DNA of 64,000 bases from NCBI GenBank assembly GCA_917880885.1, contig OU862913.1:30699286-30763285 (forward strand), written 5' to 3'. Both the position numbers and the translations under genes were made by a program. The notes under the pieces are model-generated. The model was given only the letters and a program-made list of their open reading frames with translations, searched no databases and had not been told where the DNA came from. Each line of letters opens with the position of its first letter. Positions within the stretch are counted from its first letter, which is position 1. The stretch is from Limnephilus marmoratus (lineage: Eukaryota; Arthropoda; Insecta; Trichoptera; Limnephilidae). This document shows positions 1-10,579 of the stretch, piece by piece.

Positions 1-285
1 GAGGAATATCCCACCATTAATTTTTTTGTTATATCCCAAAAGGATTAGGCAGCGTTTTCGATGAAAGCTACCAGGCGGCTGGACTTTTTTCCGACACTTC
101 TAACAATTATCGTTATGTTTCAACCAATTTACACAAATCATTGACAAATTACATATTTAAACCTTACTCACAAAATACTCTATATATTGGTGAAAACCGC
201 ATGAAAATCCGTTCAGTGGTTGTCGAGTTTATCGCGAACAGACAGACAGACGGCGCGGGGTTATAATATGTAGAGATAGAGATAA
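1..285. repeat. 3' end of a dispersed RTE/SINE-like repeat
   Basis: The stretch around 205-270 has the 'aaaatccgttcagtggttg...gacagacagacgg' layout that recurs, diverged, near 23.76 kb and 48.42 kb in this window, each time at the end of a repeat copy. This layout is common at the 3' ends of short interspersed insect repeats. No open frame is convincing. The family name is inference. Confidence 0.45.
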
Positions 286-539
286 TCGGTCAAAAATACA
301 TTTTTGTTGCATATGCATTTTTGAGTTTTTTTTTTAATAAGATAGGTAAGTGCCAAATTATATGAGTAGAAATTTAAGTTTTGTGGTAGGTATCATCATT
401 ATCATTACATAGTATAAAATGAAGTCGCTCAAAATGTATGTGCGCATAGATCCTTTAAACTACGCAACAGATTTTCATGCGATAGAGGGATTTAAGAGGA
501 AGGTTTATAATAATTTAATAGGTTTATAATATAATGGAG

Positions 540-677
540 AAAAGCCGAGAAATTCAAATATTCAATTTCGGCAACGGGCAGCGGGCAGCTGGCGAGCGGA
601 TGGTGTGGATTTTATAAAGGTTGGGTAAATGGCGTTGTGTTTCGTTAGCCACAGCAACGTTTGGCCGGGTCTGCTAG
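540..677 (-). repeat. Head of an ACTAGC-type dispersed repeat
   Basis: Read on the minus strand, the segment ending at 677 starts ACTAGCAGACCCGGCC. This resembles the heads at 22715 (ACTAGCTGACCCGAC), 48230 and 51003. The BEL element at 678 is inserted at this head, and its target duplication gctag is the first bases of the repeat read in reverse. No coding capacity is visible. Confidence 0.45.
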
Positions 678-914
678 TGTTAAGTACTGAATTGATTGAT
701 ATTATTAATTTATTATGAGGTGAAAGTTATTTAAAAAAAGAATGCTGTTGTTTCTTGTTTGAATTTTAGTTGCTGTCATATTTTGTTAGAGAACAAAAGA
801 TCGTATTGGAAAACGGTCAAAATTATTAAAAAATGTGTTGTTTTGTAAATAAATGACTCAAACAGAAAAGAAAGTGTCTTTTAATATAATTAAAGAATAA
901 AAAACCCCCTAACA
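678..914 (+). repeat. 5' LTR of BEL1
   Basis: 237-bp LTR with TG...CA ends, matching 14987-15266. The 3' LTR has an extra A-rich stretch and a short duplicated cagaaa segment near its end. A purine-rich stretch containing aaataaatga near position 850 could serve polyadenylation; that is inference. Confidence 0.9.
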
Positions 915-932
915 TGGTCCTTCGAGCCGGAT
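915..932 (+). other. Primer-binding site, tRNA-Tyr type
   Basis: Directly after the LTR the sequence is TGGTCCTTCGAGCCGGAT. From memory of insect tRNA-Tyr, whose acceptor arm begins CCTTCGA, this is complementary to its 3' end including CCA. A match of this length directly behind the LTR is typical of a minus-strand DNA primer site. Confidence 0.75.
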
Positions 933-1354
933 ATTGAACGATTTGGATTCAAAAACATAAATAAATACCAGCGGCCAAGAAGATTGAATACAGATATTAT
1001 AAAAGATGACTACCAGAAGATCATCAAAACAGTGCTTATTCAAGATAAGTGGTCTAGTTCCCAACATGATCTTTTAAACACCCTCAACAATTAAAATTAA
1101 CCTACAATTTTTAACTTCAGTTTAAAATTGCATTATATGATTGAACAATTTAGATTAGAATGATTTTTATGTAAGAATTTTGTCAACATTGTTTTTTCTT
1201 TGAACTGTTATCTTTTGTTTTTTGTCGCATTACCACGCGATCCATAATTATATAGGTACCTGTTTTCTAACCTTGGCAAACAAAGATATAAAAATATTTT
1301 CTTGTTATTTTATCGGATTTATTTATCATCGCCAGTTAATACATAGCAGTTACG

Positions 1355-1935
1355 ATGGCCGAGTTAAAAAATTTGACAAATAAGCGGTCGGTTTTAAAAG
1401 GCAAACTTACAAGATTTAATCAAGTTCTAAACACATTATCAGCGAACGAGATAAAATAAAATTACGCTATGAAAGAATTAAAGATTTGATAAATGAATTT
1501 GAAACAATACAAGATCAGATCGAAAATATTCCCGAGTCAAGCGATGCGGATAACGAGATCCAACGGGAAACCTTTGAAAATCAATTTTTTACGGTAACGG
1601 CCGAGGCAAAAGGGAAAATAGAATCCGTCGAAGAAACGAAATTTGAGATTAAATTACCTAACCTAAAATTGCAAGAATTCACTGGTGATCAAAGATATTG
1701 GAACACCTTTTTGGAAACGTTTAAAGCTTTAGTTCATAACAATAATTCACTAAGTAACGTCCAAAAGTTTTATTATTTACAATCATGTTAAAAGGGTGAC
1801 GCGGCCAAGATCATCGCAAATTTAGAAATCTCAGAATTAAGGTATCAAACTTCATGGGAGCTATTGCACGAAAGATATACTAATTTAAGAGCGACGGTAC
1901 ATAAGCACATTCAATCGGTTTTTCAATTAACCCGC
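1355..1935 (+). pseudogene. BEL1 gag, N-terminal part
   Basis: A start codon at 1355 opens a frame beginning MAELKNLTNKRSVLKGKL, typical of the BEL Gag N-terminus. A frameshift near 1445 moves the reading into the frame of 1486-1791, which contains LKLQEFTGDQRYWNTFLETF, the conserved 'F.G....W..F...F' Gag region. An in-frame TAA at 1789-1791 interrupts it; the same frame continues to about 1930, ending near HIQSVFQL. It then stops matching where a large insertion begins. The matching Gag sequence resumes near 6200. Confidence 0.8.
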
Positions 1936-2752
1936 CCAGATCCACGATGCGATTTTAGTTTACAAAGCTCTTTCAAACATCAATAACTCCTCAAATGCTT
2001 CAATCATTAAATCAACATTTTAGGTATTCCTAAAAAATATATTTTTGGATCCGTAAAAAATATTTAAAAAATTGTGACGATTCTGTATAAAATAATAAAA
2101 AATGTTTTCCTAAAAGTCGATACATTTCTATGTCAGATGAGACAACAAATTTTAAATTTCTACGGGAATAACAGAGAAGACAAAACATTAATTCATTCCA
2201 ACCTCATTAACCTACGTCCAATATTACGATCTCCTTTTAGTGATGTATGATAAAAAGAGATGTAAAATAAAACGTTAAAACCTTTTGCCTATCTGTAGAG
2301 ACTATTTTACTTCTTAAAGTTGACATCATAATACGTTTGTCGTCGCTTTCTAGTGCATTTATTTGAAATGTCTGGAAACAGAGATGACAATATTAAATAT
2401 CTTGCTGCAAAAAAATTTGGGTTGCTTGACATTCCGTTTTCATAAAAAAAAGAGCCACAAAAAAAAATAAGGAACCACAACGGAAGGTTCGGCCGACCGA
2501 CCACCTGATCCTCAAACCAGAGTCATTTTTTAATCCCTTTCTGCGTATTTCCTTAAAATTAACGACAAAATGTTACGATTGTAGACAATCAGATGACGGC
2601 GGACATTTTTTGTTTAGTTTTATGGGTTTTGGGTTATTTGCAGGGTCATGCCACATTAGTTAAGAGGTAATAAATGTTTGTTTACTTTCATTTTATTTTT
2701 ATCAATTAATCTCTTCGTGGAAGACTTGATTAAGACAATGACAATGCAGTAC

Positions 2753-3212
2753 TTTTTTTACAATAGCTCCACACAGAAGGCCCTGAGGAAAATAATTCCC
2801 CTCATGGCCTATGTCATCCTTGGGGATGATCTGTGGGGGGTCTGTTTAGGAAAGGAAGGTTAGGAAGTTCTGAGAAGGAAAAGGATATAAGGGGTGGGTA
2901 GGAATCTGGGTGTCATTGTGTCCAGGAGGACGTATGAATCCATCTCTTCCACTGCGGTATAAGGCGATGTTCCGAGAGAGTACAGCTGGAGAAGTCAAAG
3001 AGACTCCCTCAACCATTCTCTCCTGATCCGGCCTGCCATGCAGTAGGTAGGCAGATGCATCCACTGCCAAAATCAGGGCAAATCTCTACCTACGAACCCG
3101 GGCACCCCTACTAAGTCACGAAACGTAGCTTACTACTAGGGGTGACCTTTGGCAGATGTGTTGGTTATGCAAAAAATGGTTCCCGGGGCGGCGGCACCCA
3201 TACCCGCCTCCC
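2753..3212 (-). repeat. LINE-derived short element, copy 1
   Basis: Read on the minus strand it runs from a GC-rich head (gtgccgccgccccgg) to a 3' end ctgtgtggagctattgta followed by A7. The last ~80 bp match the 3' end of the LINE at 10580-13692. The segment with cctacccacccct matches the 5' region of that LINE just upstream of its ORF. The whole coding region is absent, so this looks like an internally deleted LINE derivative. About 460 bp, no ORF. Confidence 0.75.
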
Positions 3213-3484
3213 AAATTGTAAAGCAAGGCATTGAACTGGCAAAGGAAGGATAATTGTTGACATGCTGTATAAATGAGATTCCTGATATATATGTGTTGTA
3301 AAACCATATAGTTACATTAAAGGTAGAGCCATGTTAATTTGTGGAGATCTGGAAGAGATACAAGATACAAGGCCGATAAAAATTATAATAATTTCCACCT
3401 TTTTCTAGCACCGTCTAGTGATAAAGTCACGTCAAGTGTACTTGTGGATGGGATTAAAATGTACGCTTATTTAGTTATGGCATT

Positions 3485-3600
3485 CAAAAAGGAAGATATG
3501 ACGCGAAGTGAATAGCCAAGGAAGTCACGGCATGGTCAAGTGAATCAAATACTTTCGGTCGGACCATGCCAAGAGACAGAATAATAGAAATATACAGATA
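3485..3600 (+). repeat. Decayed RTE-like LINE 3' fragment
   Basis: The stretch with ggcatggtcaagtgaatc and cagaataatagaa aligns with the C-terminal coding end of the RTE-like element seen at 17940-18212 and 43696-45690. It is too mutated to translate. Confidence 0.4.
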
Positions 3601-4051
3601 AATCATTTTTAATGGTTTTGGTGGTATATCCTCTCTGCTGCAGAAGGTAGTTTCGGTATTGAAGACAATACTTCATCCAAAATACGATTGTAAACATTAC
3701 TGCACCACCATAAAACTCTTTTGTGAGGGTCGGGTGCAATATTTAGAATCTTACCTACTATTTTATTACCAAAACTACCCTATAAAATAATTATTTTAAA
3801 AGGGACTTTCTTTCCATTGAAACAGTAGCAAAGTGACGTCTTTACAAATGATTATTACATGGAAGGAAGTAGCAATAAATATAAATGGTTAGGTTTCAAT
3901 GAATTGAAGGTACAATTTGCAATGAATGTTAGGATTTTTAGAAAATATTTTTTTTGGAATTATTTATTATTTTTACTATTTTAGAACGCTCACTGTCTTT
4001 GTTTAACTTGCTATTTCGATCATCTTCTAAAATGCATATTTTTCATAATAA

Positions 4052-4361
4052 CGGCATGCCGCCACCTCTAAAACCATTTATTGGACAACTAACACTTCTG
4101 CCATAAGTGACTTTAAGTAGTTTGTTACGTTTGGTGACTTAGGAAGGGTGCCCAGGTTCATGGGGTAGGTTTGGTTCCGGATCTTGGCGGCGGGTACGTC
4201 TGCCTACCAACTGGCTCTGCGTGACTGGCCGGGTCGGGAGAGACTGGTTGAGGGAGACCTTTTGACCTCTCCAGCAGGAAGACCTTTCCCCAAAGATGAC
4301 ATAGGCCCTAAAGCGAATTATTTTCCTCAGGGCCTCATGTGTGGAGCTAATGTAAAAAAAA
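4052..4361 (+). repeat. LINE-derived short element, copy 2
   Basis: Plus-strand relative of the elements at 2753-3212 and 22926-23376, ending in gtgtggagctaatgt plus A8. It lacks about 150 bp of the middle portion present in the other two copies. No ORF. Confidence 0.7.
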
Positions 4362-4869
4362 TCTGTATATCTGCACTACAGTATCCACAGCTTAAGTTCT
4401 TATAGTTTCGTATAGTACTAGATGACGTGTGGTCGCCATTTTACGATTTATTGTAGATTTACTATAGACGAATGCATTACATAATACATATGTAGGTAAA
4501 TATAATAACAAAGTCTTTGTTTTGCTTTTTGGTAGAAATCTTTTACATCTACATTTTAACCTATATTTTGTTATGATAAACACATCGGATTAATGTTAAA
4601 ATAACATTTTACCTAAATGGTTTTGGTCGTTATGTTCCTGTGAAATAAATGTTTTTAATTTGCTATGTAAACTATTTCCACTCATAAAAGTAAATTTTAT
4701 CTTAAAGGTTATCTTTAAATTTCGGAAAAATGTTAAAACATACGAGTATTAAAAAAAATACTAGTGTGCAGTTCACACCGGTAGAAGCGAAACCTTCAGA
4801 AAAAAGAGTCGGAAGGCTACAAAGCACCGCGTAAACAGGAGACCGATTATTCTAACCCATTCTTTATAA

Positions 4870-5657
4870 ATGCTGTTTGTCTCTTTTTTGTGCCGCTTTT
4901 TCGTTTCATCCAGTTTCAAATCACAACGGTGCTAAAGAAGTTTTTCACTTCAAAATAGTAATAAAATTATTCTTTTCGTGGTTTGCTTATTGTTTTTTTT
5001 TAGTGTCGCTTTTTCGTTTCATCCAGTTTCAAATCACTACGGTGCTAAAGAAGTTTTTCACTTCAAAATAATAATAAAATTATTCTTTTCGTGGTTTGCT
5101 TATTGTTTCTTTTTAGTGTCGCTTTTGCGTTTCATCCAGTTTCAAATCACAACGGTGCTAAAGAAGTTTTCACTTCAAAGTAATTACAACATTATTTTTT
5201 TCTTGGTTTGCTTATTGTTCTTTTTAGTGTCGCTTTTTCGTTTCATCCAGTTTCAAATCACAACGGTGCTAAAGAAGTTTTCACTTCAAAGTAATTATAT
5301 CATTATTTTTTCGTGGTTTGCTTATTGTTTTTTTTAATGTCGCTTTTTCGTTTCATCCAGTTTCAAATCACTACGGTGCTAAAGAAGTTTTTCACTTCAA
5401 AATAATAATAAAATTATTCTTTTCGTGGTTTGCTTATTGTTTCTTTTTAGTGTCGCCTTTGCGTTTCATCCAGTTTCAAATCACAACGGTGCTAAAGAAG
5501 TTTTCACTTCAAAGTAATTATATCATTATTTTTTTCGTGGTTTGCTTATTGTTTTTTTTAGTCTCGCTTTTTCGTTTCATCCAGTTTAAAATCACAATGG
5601 TGTTAAAGAAGTTTTTCACTTGAAAATAATTATAATTTTTTTTTCGTGGTTTGCTTG
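4870..5657 (+). repeat. Tandem array, seven 110-113-bp units
   Basis: The word gtttcatccagtttcaaatc recurs starting at 4903, 5016, 5129, 5240, 5350, 5463 and 5574 with small variants. Units also share ggtgctaaagaag and tcgtggtttgcttattg. Units 2 and 5 are virtually identical, as are 3 and 6, which reveals a 334-bp three-unit higher-order period. The apparent ORFs across it are repeat artefacts. Confidence 0.92.
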
Positions 5658-6194
5658 CGCGTAAAACTGTAACAAAAATTTAAAATTCGAGTGTTCTTAA
5701 GTATTGTATTTTTATTGTAATCTATATATCTATGCAACTAGTGTTAAAACCATTTTATCTGGTATTAACTTAGATCAGAAAACATAATAAGCTATTTACG
5801 ATAAAGTATTTATGAAATGATAGTATTTAAAAAATGATAGTAGGTCGGTGTCAGCCCTTACTAGTACCTAGCGCATTCCACATGTGGCTTTCTGAAACAA
5901 GGGTACTATTCTGAAGGCTAACATGACCCTAGGCGGTCGCTGTCACAGCCGGCCCGCCTTGTTGGGCGTTTCAAATAATATTTGATTATTTATTATGAAT
6001 GATTATTTTTTAATATTTCAGTTTTAGGGCACACAATCAATATTTTTTTCTTACAATAAATTAATATAAGCCAAATTAAAAATATTCACCATAATATTTT
6101 TACAAAAAACCTGAAATAATTTCCAAATCCCATAGAGTAACGCTGTGTTACAAGACGGTTTGTCGAGGGTATTTTTAGCATGGTATGGGAAAGG

Positions 6195-7308
6195 TTAAAA
6201 GAAATGAAATTTGAAGATCAGACAGGGTTGCGACGATTAATAGACGGAACCAACGTTAATCTAAAGGCTTTGCAAAATTTAGGGGTTCCAGTCGAGCGGT
6301 GGGATGCTTTAATCATATACGTGATTTCAAATAAATTAGATATAAATACGAGGAAATATTGGGAGCAAATGCCTATAGAAGGCAAACTACCTACCTTAAA
6401 AGAATTTCTGAAGTGTTTATCATCACGTGCGCAAACTCTAGAGTTGATGCAGACAACGGATAGAAAGCCAGTGATCCAAAATAAACCTCAAATTAATAAT
6501 CCAAAAAGGGAATCGGCGGTATTTTTATCCGTAAAAAAAGGGAAATGCAATTTTTGCAATGGAGATCATCCTATTCATTATTGCAAAAACTTTTTAAAAT
6601 TAAAAATACAAGATCGTATAGAGTCGATAAAAAGGAGCCAAGCATGTTTCAAGTGCTTAAAACCAGGTCATCTTGCAAATGATTGCAAGATAACTTTTAA
6701 TTGCAAACGATGTGAAAGTGAGCATCATAATACTTTGCTGCATAAAGAAGGATTCGGGGTAGAATCCTCGAATTCAGAAACAGATACTGGAGCAGTATCA
6801 ATTAACAATCACTCTGCGGTAGATAGAGTGGAGAAATTAGTATTGTTGTCCACGGCGATGGTTGGTGTCGTCGGTAAAGACAACAATGTCTACAAAGCCA
6901 GAGTAATGATAGATTCTGGTGCTCAATCCAATTTCATGCGAGAGGATTTTGCAAAAAGATTGAACTTAGAATTTAATCACATAAACAAACCGGTTTCAGG
7001 CATTCACAACAATATCACACACATATGAAAAAGTGTACGGGTAGAATTAAATTCTTTGAAAACCGATTATAAAAAATATATTTCTTGCTTGATTTTAGAG
7101 GAAATAACTACAAATATACCGCAAACAACCATACCCAGGAGAGAGTTTAAACTACCGTCAGGGTTGACATTAGCCGATCCAAAATTTAATGTCTCCGCAC
7201 CTATCGATATCCTGCTGGGGGCGGAAGAATTCTGGAACATCCTAACCAATTACCGGGTGAAAATGGATACCGGCCCCACGCTCCAACGCACACAGCTGGG
7301 ATGGATTG
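6195..7308 (+). pseudogene. BEL1 gag C-terminus and A17-type protease
   Basis: The frame 6180-7028 carries the Gag segment LRRLIDGTNVNLKALQNLGV and then three cysteine motifs: CNFCNGDHPIHYC, CFKCLKPGHLANDC and CKRCESEHHNTLLH, the usual BEL set of knuckles. It continues into the aspartic-protease core MIDSGAQSNFM. A TGA at 7026-7028 interrupts the frame; beyond it IDILLGAEEFW and LQRTQLGWIVS mark the peptidase A17 region. The frame is then cut by the LINE fragment at 7309. It would act in the virus-like particle (RNA packaging and polyprotein cleavage). Confidence 0.88.
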
Positions 7309-7978
7309 TATCAATCAAAATCAAAAATCAAAATCAAAAAATATTTATTGTAAAATGAAAATTACAAAAGGTGTAGCTTATGGGTAGACCCCATTTCTTC
7401 CAGCTAACCACATTTATTTAATTACAATGTTTATACAATATTCTTTGTTTTATTATAATTACAATGTTTATACAGATAAAATAACAATATACCAATGAAA
7501 AAATTAAAAAAAAAAAAATACAAATATATATACCAATAAAAATAGGCGTTTCATTTACGTGAGGTATTCACTCAACGTGTAGTGACATTTATTAACAAGG
7601 AAAGTGTTTAGTGACGATTTGAATTTGTGTGTATCTTGTATTTGTTTGATGTTATGTGGAAGGTTGTTATATACTTTAATGGCCATGTAGTATGGTCCTT
7701 TTTGGAATATTGTTTTGTTTGCTTTTGGTATTAGTAAGTTTTCTGTGAGCCTTGTAGCGTATTTATGTGTTGAGTTTTTTAGTGGGAAATTTTCTGTAGA
7801 TGATCGCACTAACATGCATAACTCCATTATATATATGTCTGTGACTGTCAGAATTTTCAGATTTTTAAACATAGGTCTACATGAATCTAAACAACCAGAG
7901 TTTGTAATTTTTCTTATGCATCTCTTTTGTATGATGAAGACATCTTTGGCGTTTACCGAGTTTCCCCAAAAAATATTC
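7309..7978 (-). mobile_element. 5'-truncated LINE, 3' end only
   Basis: On the minus strand 7872-7555 encodes about 105 residues ending in a LINE-type C-terminus (GPYYMAIKVYNNLPHNIK and FLVNKCHYTLSEYLT), a motif seen at the end of CR1/Jockey-group reverse transcriptases. An AT-rich 3' UTR follows and ends in a simple TTTTGA-type repeat near 7310-7345. It interrupts the BEL1 frame between GWIVS and the sequence resuming near 7979. Endonuclease and catalytic RT are absent. Confidence 0.75.
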
Positions 7979-9126
7979 GGGACCGACTAATACCTTTCAC
8001 AACAAAAGGCCAGAATTAGAAACTTGCAATTTATCTATTAATAAAATTAGCAATCAAATTGAGAAATTTTGGAAGATAGAGGAATTGAATACCATAAAAT
8101 TTCAAAATCATGAGGAAAAGGCTTGCGAAGCTAACTTCATTGCAACTCATGCCAGAGATGAGAACGGTAGATTCATAGTAAGTCTACCAAGCCGTCCTTG
8201 TATCAATCAACTCGTAAGTTCATTGTCAACGGCGGAAAAAAGATTTAAAGGCCTAGAAAGGAAATTGTCTTCAAATAAAGAATTAAAATCGCAGTATGTG
8301 CAATTTATGAGAGAATATCAGGAGCTAGGTCACATGGAGGAGTGTGATAAACTGGTTGGAGAATATAACTCATATTTTTTACCACATCATGCCGTCCTGA
8401 AGGAGTCGAGCATGACAACCAAAGTAAGGGTTGTGTTTGACGGTTCGGCTAAAACATCTAGTGGAATTTCCTTGAATGATGCCTTGATGGTAGGACCAGT
8501 CATTCAAAAGGAATTATATACCCAATTGTTACGTTTCAGAAAACATCAATACGTCATGACAGCTGACATCGAGAAGATGTATCGGCAGATAAACGTGTGT
8601 GCAGCTGATCGCAGCTTGCAGAAAATAGTATGGCGGGAATCTCCAGAACATGAACTTCGACATTACCAGCTGAAAACTGACACATATGGTTTGGGACCTT
8701 CCTCTTTCTTGGCTACAAGATGTTTACAACAGATTGGTATGGATAATCAGAACATTTTTCCTAAGGCTAGTCAAGTCATCCAGGAGGATTTTTACATGGA
8801 CGACCTATTGACAGGAGGGGATGACATTCAATTCTGTAGAAAATTGAAGGATCAATTGATAAATATGCTGCGATCTGCCGGCATGACTTTGCGAAAATGG
8901 AGGTCTAATGTCTTGGATTTGTCATCCGAGGTGGGCCAAGCTGAAATTGCCGAAACAAGCAATTTTGATAAAACTCTACCTGACAAACCCAAGAATGAAA
9001 AAATTTTAGGTTTATCTTGGAACAATGAGTCAGATTATTTCTCATATGTAATAACAAAACCAACGAACCAAGCTGTAAACAAGCGTCAAATACTGTCATG
9101 CATCGCATCTACATTCGATCCGTATT
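7979..9126 (+). pseudogene. BEL1 pol: reverse transcriptase
   Basis: The frame resumes with the linker region (IEKFWKIEEL, then THARDENGRFIVSLP) typical before BEL RTs. RT follows: VRVVFDGSAKTSSGISLNDAL, MTADIEKMYRQI (first catalytic Asp), and FYMDDLLTGGDD with the YMDD-type catalytic pair. It breaks at FDP, where a deletion of roughly 200 bp and a frame change remove the RT-RNase H connection. The enzyme would copy element RNA into DNA in the particle; this copy cannot. Confidence 0.9.
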
Positions 9127-10572
9127 AAAAATTGAACGAAAAATTACTTGCAGAAACTATAGCAGCCTCAAGGTACATGGATTTTGTGATTCATCTCAAA
9201 GGGCTTATGGAGCCTGCATCTATATTGTATCAATGGACCCAAATGGTGAGCGACATTCTCGATTAATTACTTCCAAATCTAGGGTTGCACCATTGAAATG
9301 CATCTCATTACCGAAACTAGAACTCTGTAGCGCATTATTACTAGCCAAGTTGATGAAGATTGTCAAACAAGCCTTGGATATAATGGAGGCAGACACCTAT
9401 TACTGGAGTGACTCAACTATCGCCTTGTGCTGGTTAAAGGGTCAGCCTGCTCGCTGGAAAAGCTTCGTTGCAAACCGGGTTGCGGAGATACAAGAACTCA
9501 GTGACCTGCAAAACTGGCGTCACGTGACCTCATCTGACAACGCTGCCGACATATTGTCTAGGGGAGCCACTGCTGAGAAATTATTGAGCTCCACCACTTG
9601 GTGGCATGGGCCGAGATGGTTGATTGAAGAATCTAGCGTCTGGCCAATATCTAAAGTATCGTGTTTAAACCCACCCGAAACAAAAGGAAAAAATGTCCTG
9701 TTGGTAACAAATACAGAGGATTGGGACATTTTTGAAAAATTTTCTTCTCTAACTAAACTGAAGCGTATAACTGCTTACGTACTTAGATTTAGATACAATT
9801 GTAGTAAATTGAAAATTAAAAATACAAGTAATTTGATGGTCGAAGAATTAGAATTAGCCTTAAAACGGTTGATCGAATTGGCCCAAAAACACTGTTTTCC
9901 GATAGAAAGGGAAGCCTTGCTAAAAAATAAGAATGTGAATAAAAACAGTTCTCTGAAATCTCTAAACCCGTTCCTACACGAGAACTTATTATGTGTAGGG
10001 GGTAGATTATCCTATTCGACAGATCTAACATTTCAGCAAAAACATCCAATTATTTTACCTGCAAAGCACAAACTAACGGAATTAATAATACGCCATTAAC
10101 ATTATATTAATTTACACGCCAGAACACAGGCCTTACTATCGGAAATAAGGTTAAAATTCTGGCCGATCTATGGTAAAAATACAGTAAAACGGATATTACA
10201 TAAATGCATTGTATGTTTTAGATTACGTCCTGTCATTGGTCAGCAGATAATGGGCAATCTGCCCAGTGATCGAGTCCACCCCAGTCGACCATTCACCATA
10301 ACCGGTTTGGACTACGCAGGGCCTTTGCCAATTAAAAGTGGAATTTTGAAAAAAGCTCCAATGACCAAATCGTATTTATGCATTTTTGTCTGTCTAGCCA
10401 CTAAGGCAGTCCATCTAGAGTTAGTAACAGATTTATCTAGCGAAACTTTCTTAAATTGTTTAAAACGGTTTAAAGCTCGTAGAGGTCAACCCAAGAAAAT
10501 ATATTCTGACAATGCTTCCAATTTCAAAGGGGCTTGTAATAAATTAAAGGAACTGTATGACAGTTTAAGAAG
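9127..10572 (+). pseudogene. BEL1 pol: RNase H and integrase N-terminal half
   Basis: The frame 9098-10099 contains RNase H (VHGFCDSSQRAYGA, LPKLELCSALLL, YYWSDSTIALCWL, SSDNAADILSRGA). It is followed by the integrase zinc-binding region, interrupted by TAA at 10097-10099 in the middle of that domain. The next frame, 10100-10572, carries the core with GLDYAGPLPI (first Asp) and IYSDNASNFKGA (second Asp). It is then cut by the LINE at 10580; the rest of integrase resumes at 13700. Confidence 0.9.
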
Positions 10573-10579
10573 CAATGAT
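10573..10579 (+). repeat. Target duplication of the LINE, left copy
   Basis: caatgat at 10573-10579 recurs at 13693-13699 on the other side of the LINE. BEL1 integrase reads straight on from the second copy. Confidence 0.75.

Larger units (their letters stand above)
1936..6194. mobile_element. Composite insertion inside BEL1 gag
   Basis: Gag homology stops near 1930 and resumes near 6200, so about 4.2 kb is foreign. Inside are two LINE-derived short elements, an RTE-like scrap and a 110-113-bp tandem array, listed separately. I could not find the termini or a target duplication, so it may be one carrier element or several insertions. The stretches 1980-2740, 3610-4040, 4370-4865 and 5660-6190 hold no recognisable genes. 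Confidence 0.6.

Noticed and set aside
4877..5623. Three overlapping hydrophobic ORFs (64-119 aa)
   Set aside because: They are frame readings of the 110-113-bp tandem units, with no start context or conservation.
4870..5657. CRISPR array
   Set aside because: Units are 110 bp with no unique spacers, and the DNA is eukaryotic.
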